Shown here: one piece after another, positions 60,190-64,000 of the stretch
Position numbering within the stretch: position 1 is the first letter of the stretch
How the letters are laid out: every line of letters starts with the position of its first letter
Made by a program: the position numbers and the translations under genes
Source of the DNA: Neelides folsomi
Lineage: Eukaryota; Arthropoda; Collembola; Neelipleona; Neelidae
Reading direction: 5' to 3'
Assembly: GCA_034687125.1 (NCBI GenBank)
Contig: JAQGBZ010000250.1
Location: 1-64,000 of the forward strand
Length of the DNA stretch: 64,000 bases
Notes under the pieces: generated by a model
The model's input: the letters and a program-made list of their open reading frames with translations, nothing else
Told to the model about the DNA's origin: nothing
Database searches by the model: none

Positions 60190-61915
60190 TCCGGGATTAC
60201 TCGTTCTCAGATCGTCTCGTCTTTGCCTTGGTCTTCGAGTTCGTCAAGGTCTTGGTGCTGCTAAAGGTCGCCTTAACGTCTCATCTACCCTTTATGTCTT
60301 ATTTGCCAGAGGAGAGGAAGATTTATGGAAATTCCGTGGAGTGACTCCTTTGATTTACTCTGCTGCAGCATCCATCTGTCCCACTCTCGATGTTAGATTA
60401 CTTCTTCCACAAGCTGCCATTCCGAAAAAGCCATTCAAATACTTAATCGTCGAAGATGGAAAAGAAAATTCAGAAGAGACAATAACCAAACTCAATCTCG
60501 CTCCTCCTCTCCCTCCCATTGAGAGAATTCCTACTCTCAATGAGCGGCCTAATGAAGATTCTTCTCTCGGAGAGTCTTTCGATCCCGAGTCAGAAATGAG
60601 TGGAGTGGTCGCAGTTGGTGGAACTTTTGACCGCCTTCATAATGGACATAAAATTCTCCTATCTGAAGCTCTTTCAAGAACAAAAAACGAACTCATTGTT
60701 GGAGTCACAAATGAAGAAATGATAAAAAGTTAACAATTAAATTTTTATCAATTCCTATGATTTGTGTAAAATATAGTTATTTTAATCAAACCACTCAATT
60801 GGAAACCTAACACCTAACTATATTTTTTGATTTTTCAGAGAAAACTTTGCATGACCTGATAGAACCATTAGAATCCCGGATGAATAATGTACGAGAATTC
60901 CTCGCTTCCATTTCTCCTCCAAATGTCTCTCTACGAATTGTCGTTCTTTCTGATGTCTTCGGCCCAACTGTGAGCGAAGAAGAAGTCGAGGCCATTGTGG
61001 TTTCAAGAGAAACCCAAGGCGGTGCGACGAAGATCAACAGTCTTCGTCAAGAAAGAGGCTATCCACCCCTTCGTGTTCACACCATCGAATTATCCAGTGA
61101 ACCAGAAAAGAAATCCCATTTGGAAGAAGAAAAGATTTCTTCCTCATCAGCCCGGATTCGTCTTCTGGGGACTCGTTTCAAATCATCACTTAAACCCCCA
61201 ACAGTTCCAATTATCATCGGACTTACTGGAGGAATTGGAAGTGGGAAATCCTCAGCCTGTGCTCATATGGCTGCCAGGGGTGTGAAATCCATCAATTGTG
61301 ATGAATTAGGACATGAAGCGTATAAGAAAGGATCACAATGTTTGGACAAGATTGTTGAAGCATTTGGTCCTGGTGTGATCAACTCTTCCGGTGATATTGA
61401 TCGCAAGACTTTAGGCTCTCGTGTCTTTGGGGATGAAGATGAATTGAAGAAACTTACAAATATTGTGTGGCCAGAAATTAAAAGGCTTGTGGAACAAAGA
61501 ATTCAAGATTTGGTGAAACAAGGGAATAAAGTAATTGTTTTGGACGCTGCTGTTTTAATTGAAGCTGGATGGGACAGTCTTTGTAATGAGATTTTTGTCT
61601 TCTTTATTGAGCGAGAAGAGGTGATGCTCAAATTTTATCCTTATGCCTTTATATTTAGCTAAAAGTATCTTTATTAATAAAATTATTAATATTTAGGCTA
61701 TTCGGCGTTTGAGAGCTCGTGATGGGCTTGAGAGGGAGGAAGCAGAACGAAGAATCGATTCACAGCTCTCGAATGAAAAGAGAATTCAAAAGGCCACTTT
61801 TGTTTTTTGCTCCTTTTGGGAACCTGAATTTACAAAAAGGCAAGTGAACGAGGCGCTTGATGACCTTTATGCCTCTTTGCCTCAAGAAAACACCAATACA
61901 AATTCGAAAATTTAG
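60182..61915 (+). CDS. COASY: bifunctional CoA synthase (phosphopantetheine adenylyltransferase/dephospho-CoA kinase)
   Basis: Three exons, 60182-60728, 60839-61620 and 61697-61915, giving 515 aa. The N-terminal ~140 residues are poorly conserved. The adenylyltransferase domain has VAVGGTFDRLHNGHKILLSE with the HxGH nucleotidyl-transferase motif (about residues 153-156), and later SSSSARIRLLG. The kinase domain opens with the P-loop GLTGGIGSGKSSACAHM (about residue 310), then NCDELGHEAYKKG and VLDAAVLIEAGWD. The fused enzyme catalyses the last two steps of CoA synthesis from 4'-phosphopantetheine, at mitochondria or in the cytosol. The human protein has 564 aa. The gene runs tail to tail with MGMT, about 640 bases between stop codons. 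An overlapping upstream ORF may limit its expression. Confidence 0.95.
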
Positions 61916-62559
61916 GGAAATATTTATTTTAATACTTAACTGCCTTAAATTGTGCTTCAATTTGTGCTTTAAAATGAATTGTATGACCTATTACTTATTT
62001 TTTATAAGTATTTAGTATCAAGTTTTAACGTTTTTTAAATACAATTTAGTAATTAATAATTGATATTTTATTTTCGAATTGTTTACATCAAATTCCTAAA
62101 GACTTATGTAATACATTTACTATAAATTGAAAGATTTTGAATGACAATTTTAGGTATTGTCAGATTATATATATTTATGAGCTTTAAAATTATTTTAATA
62201 CGTTTCAATACAAGGTAAAGTATTGATAAATTATAGAAATATAAAAAAGTGTGGTATTATATTGTCTATTAAAATACATGTAAAGATTGCTTTTTGGAGT
62301 GTACATTATACAAATCCTAAACTGAAATAAGATATTAGAATTTTAAATTTAAACAGAGTTCTTCTACTTTTGACAAAATAAAAAATATATTTATTTGCGA
62401 TAAAAAAAGTGATATTGAATAAAAATCCTAAATTGAATACGTAATGAAATAATACAGATAATTCGCATAAATGATTGAGAGATTGAGAGCCAGAATAAAA
62501 ATTATAATTAAGATACTGTATGGATCTCACTCAATGTCAGTGCACCTTTCAGTTGAAAT
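61916..62559. other. convergent intergenic region
   Basis: AT-rich 3' flanks of COASY (plus) and MGMT (minus). No gene or repeat is recognised. Confidence 0.4.
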
Positions 62560-63406
62560 TTATTGTTCAACTTTTTCTTCGCCTTCTTGAAGGGCCGTAG
62601 AATTTTCATGTTGAAGGAGCCATTCTTTCACGCTGCTTCCTCCGCCAGCAAAGTTTCCAATTTTCCCATCTGAACGAATAACTCGGTGACATGGAACGAT
62701 GAGCATAATTGGATTCTTTTTAAGAGCAGTTCCAACAGCACGTGATGCTTCTAACAAATGAAGAATTCGAGATATAATATCATTGAATTTTCGATCTGAA
62801 CATTTATATTTCAATAAATAATGGATTTGAAATAATACTTGGATTTCCAATCAATTTTGCAAGGTGTGCATACGGTGCTTTCTTCCCGAATGAAAAGTTC
62901 TTTTGCAAAGCAATCCAAACGCTTCTCTCAAACTCGGTTGATTTGTCTTCTTCAAAGCAAAACCTTGGAACTTTGCACTTTTTTGATTCTTCGGGAGTTT
63001 TGGAAAAATAAGATTTAAGCCAATCTAATGACAAATCAATGTCAGTGTAAAGACCACCGTTTTTCGTCAAGAACTTTTCAGATTTTTCCTTGTTCAGAGT
63101 CGGCTCAATTGCAGGGTTAATCTTCCCCCTAATTGCAAAAATATTTAATTATTTTAAGTAAATATGTTATATCAATGTTAAGTTGTCTTTTAAATTTGTT
63201 GAATATACCCAACTTGAAAAGTATAAAAATTTATGACAAACTGAAATAATGTAATATTGAAATATAGAACAAATATTTTACTCATTATCATGAAGGCGGT
63301 GAAGTGTATGTATACCCTCTTGGCATCCTGTAACGACAATGTTTCCAATTGGCGTTTGACATGTTATTGACAAAATCTCCTTTGAACTTTTCGAACACGA
63401 AATCAT
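62560..63406 (-). CDS. MGMT: methylated-DNA--protein-cysteine methyltransferase (O6-alkylguanine-DNA alkyltransferase)
   Basis: Three exons, 63406-63282, 63128-62839 and 62750-62560, giving 201 aa (human 207). The N-terminal domain reads SITCQTPIGNIVVTGCQEGIH, like the family start. The DNA-binding and active-site part has FERSVWIAL, YAHLAKLIGNP-KASRAVGTAL, NPIMLIVPCHRVI with the acceptor Cys at residue 159, and GNFAGG followed by KEWLLQHE. The protein removes O6-alkyl groups from guanine by transferring them to that Cys, a single-turnover suicide repair in the nucleus. All diagnostic motifs are present. The C-terminal tail after the helix is short and acidic. The start is the first ATG in the frame at the 5' exon. 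Confidence 0.94.
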
Positions 63407-63629
63407 TTTTGTCAAAATTCTTGAAAATCCAAAATCCAGTTTTAGTTACGTCCAAACTCCGCTCCTGCTCAAAAACGTGAGTAAATCGCGCAAGAAATTA
63501 TTTTTCGAGCCATGCAATATTAATAATGGTCTGCAAATATAAACCGTAAGACATTAAGCAAAATAAAATGAAATAAAGTATGAGAAATCATGTCATACCT
63601 TTAATTATGAAATCGGATGATAATTATGA

Positions 63630-64000
63630 AAAAGCCGACAAGAAAAGTTGACAATCGACTACGCAGCAAAAGGATTCTCTTCCCTATACGTTTACTTCAC
63701 AAAGCACCCGCTTCTGAACCATGAGGAGCTTGTGGAGGAAATACAAAATACTTACAGTCAAAAACTGCTGATTTATTTCATCTGTTTTCATTTTTTATCT
63801 AATTTTCCAACCATTTAATTAAAAGACAATACAAGTTTAATTATCTATATAAGATTATAAATTGTTCAGCAAATGAGTGGAACATTCACCTTTAAAATTT
63901 TTAATTTTTATCATTAATGTTAACAAGTCAAACTATCATTTAAGCCGACACCGACGTGAGTGAAGAAACTCCAAGTCTCATTGTCGAAGAACTTCAAGTC
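63630..64000 (+). CDS. possible exons of an unidentified plus-strand gene running off the window
   Basis: An open frame without its own ATG covers 63630-63819. Part of it reads DYAAKGFSSLYVYFTKHPLL and then NHEELVEEIQ, which has the composition of a real protein and not of AT-rich filler. A splice acceptor-like AG precedes it at 63646-63647. At the window edge another frame (63943-64000) reads DTDVSEETPSLIVEELQV. I do not recognise the family. If real, the gene would be divergent from MGMT. Confidence 0.25.

Noticed and set aside
1-64000. CRISPR arrays, bacterial operons or phage genes
   Set aside because: No regularly spaced direct repeats of CRISPR type; all convincing genes are spliced eukaryotic ones.

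Overview
The window is nuclear DNA from an arthropod. It is AT-rich, with short GT-AG introns (many of 50-120 bp), genes on both strands, and numerous small inverted-repeat elements. All the larger genes are spliced and their exon phases join in frame, so they belong to this genome and are not bacterial contamination. A springtail (Collembola) is a reasonable guess, because a spliced WS/DGAT-type acyltransferase is present and that family is expanded in springtails. The window alone does not prove it.

Layout. 1-6 kb: a WS/DGAT O-acyltransferase (+) and a microsomal CYP2-clan P450 (-), tail to tail. 7-18 kb: three secreted-protein genes on the minus strand (a 100-aa acidic peptide, a 139-aa orphan, and a Cys-rich clip-like protein with a Pro-rich tail), separated by a broken mariner-type transposon, a broken MULE-like transposon and a hairpin MITE. 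19-33 kb: INTS9, NUP42, a clip-domain trypsin-like serine protease and an aldo-keto reductase, all (+). 33-38 kb: a ~190-bp tandem repeat, a 589-bp TIR element with a 9-bp target-site duplication, and a beta-1,4-glycosyltransferase (-). 38-45 kb: a gene-poor stretch with two repeat structures. 45-51.5 kb: a DXO/RAI1 decapping nuclease (-) head to head with TM2D2 (+), then a full-length two-domain phosphoethanolamine N-methyltransferase (-). 53-63.5 kb: an RNF26-like RING protein, an intronless BTB protein, mitochondrial release factor MTRF1L, CoA synthase (all +) and MGMT (-).

The genes do not form one pathway. Most are housekeeping: RNA processing and export (INTS9, NUP42, DXO), mitochondrial translation termination, CoA synthesis and DNA alkylation repair. 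They are mixed with lipid, detoxification and secretion genes.

I see no new multi-gene system. The most notable items are the plant-type bipartite phosphoethanolamine methyltransferase, a glycosyltransferase with a natural Leu at the donor-specificity position (predicting GalNAc transfer), and a set of distinct, apparently undescribed inverted-repeat elements. Exon coordinates below come from reading splice sites by eye. Each model listed as complete has a total CDS length divisible by three.
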